A stretch of DNA of 14,153 nt from CAYXBG01 sp964463145 (GTDB lineage: Bacteria > Acidobacteriota > UBA6911 > RPQK01 > CBDAPI01), in contig CAYXBG010000044.1 in the NCBI GenBank assembly GCA_964463145.1, positions 1-14,153 on the forward strand, given 5' to 3'. Under the pieces are notes generated by a model, which was not told the origin of the DNA, did no database searches, and worked only from the letters and a program-made list of their open reading frames with translations. The position numbers and the translations under genes are program-made. Every line of letters begins with the position of its first letter. Position 1 is the first letter of the stretch. Positions 13,852 through 14,153 of the stretch are shown in pieces.

Positions 13852-13861
13852 CTTTGCAAAG
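13852..13861. repeat. 10-bp palindrome upstream of coaD (CTTTGCAAAG)
   Basis: A perfect palindrome 50 bases before the coaD start, centred on TTGCAA like the one after rsmD, 81 bases centre to centre. A paired regulatory site for coaD is possible but unproven. Confidence 0.25.
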
Positions 13862-13911
13862 ATCGCTTGAAGCAGTTCCAGGGAACGCCTAAGATTGTCT
13901 TGGTAGGAAGT

Positions 13912-14153
13912 ATGGCAGTTGCACTTTACCCTGGATCTTTTGACCCTGTTACAAACGGTCATGTCGACATTATAGAGCGGGCTTCTCGGCTTTATGACAG
14001 AGTTGTAGTTGCAGTCCTGATCAATGCCGAAAAAAATCCCCTCTTCAGTCCTGAAGAACGTGCCAGCATGCTTCGTGAAGTCACGGCTTCGTGTCAAAAT
14101 GTAGAAGTCGAGACATTTGATGGTCTTCTTGTAGACTTTGCGGGCGCACACGA
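13912..14153 (+). CDS. coaD: Phosphopantetheine adenylyltransferase, 3'-truncated by window edge
   Basis: The first 80 codons of coaD are present and run off the right edge. The enzyme transfers AMP from ATP to 4'-phosphopantetheine, the penultimate step of coenzyme A synthesis. The nucleotidyltransferase signature LYPGSFDPVTNGH near the N-terminus carries the (H/T)xGH-type catalytic motif as TNGH. NPLFSPEERASMLRE and VETFDGLLVDFA follow as expected for bacterial CoaD. ATG 13912 fits the usual family length; AGGAAG lies just before it at short spacing, and the in-frame TTG at 13900 is an alternative start. The gap to rsmD is 142 bases, longer than elsewhere in the block, so it may have its own promoter, though I cannot identify one. 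Confidence 0.96.
   Translation, partial: MAVALYPGSFDPVTNGHVDIIERASRLYDRVVVAVLINAEKNPLFSPEERASMLREVTASCQNVEVETFDGLLVDFAGAH

Noticed and set aside
13786..14151. 121-codon minus-strand open frame near the right edge
   Set aside because: It is antisense to coaD, whose nucleotidyltransferase signature is unmistakable.

Overview
The window is a bacterial chromosome segment of intermediate base composition. It is densely coded on both strands, and no stretch of 300 bases lacks a gene. Two lipobox-bearing lipoproteins, several secreted thioredoxin-fold or beta-propeller proteins and a PQQ-like propeller opening with a PQWRGP motif point to a Gram-negative (diderm) organism. The mix would fit Acidobacteriota or a Verrucomicrobiota/Planctomycetota-type lineage, but the sequence alone does not settle the phylum. 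I see no tRNA, rRNA, CRISPR array, insertion sequence or phage gene.

Region 1 (about 12-5094) looks like a small-molecule catabolic island arranged around a 47-bp divergent promoter. Leftward run an SDR dehydrogenase, a secreted PQQ-type propeller protein and a periplasmic sugar-binding lipoprotein. Rightward run a fumarylacetoacetate-hydrolase (FAH) family enzyme and an extended-SDR epimerase/dehydratase. SDR plus FAH hydrolase plus sugar-binding protein resembles the non-phosphorylative diketo-hydrolase routes for deoxy-sugars or uronates. The actual substrate is not shown by the sequence. The 10-bp palindrome between the divergent genes is a candidate operator.

Region 2 (about 5095-10880) is mixed. 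It holds a small coiled-coil protein, a secreted TlpA-like thioredoxin with an unusual helical N-terminal extension, a radical SAM/SPASM-like enzyme, a family-5 uracil-DNA glycosylase, a UbiX-type flavin prenyltransferase, and a translationally coupled pair. That pair is a lipoprotein with a GspG-like C-terminal domain followed by a secreted thioredoxin-TPR protein. Several genes here lack a Shine-Dalgarno sequence and carry a -10-like hexamer 5-7 bases before the start codon, which suggests leaderless transcription.

Region 3 (about 10881-14153) is a housekeeping block on the + strand: recG, rsmD and a 3'-truncated coaD. Two tiny in-frame ORFs, the first with a very strong ribosome binding site, precede recG. 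rsmD appears to start at a CTG codon, because the conserved RIIGG start of the family lies upstream of its first ATG.

No wholly new system is obvious. The most unusual items are the GspG-domain lipoprotein/thioredoxin pair, the CTG start of rsmD, the leader ORFs before recG and the leaderless-like start sites.
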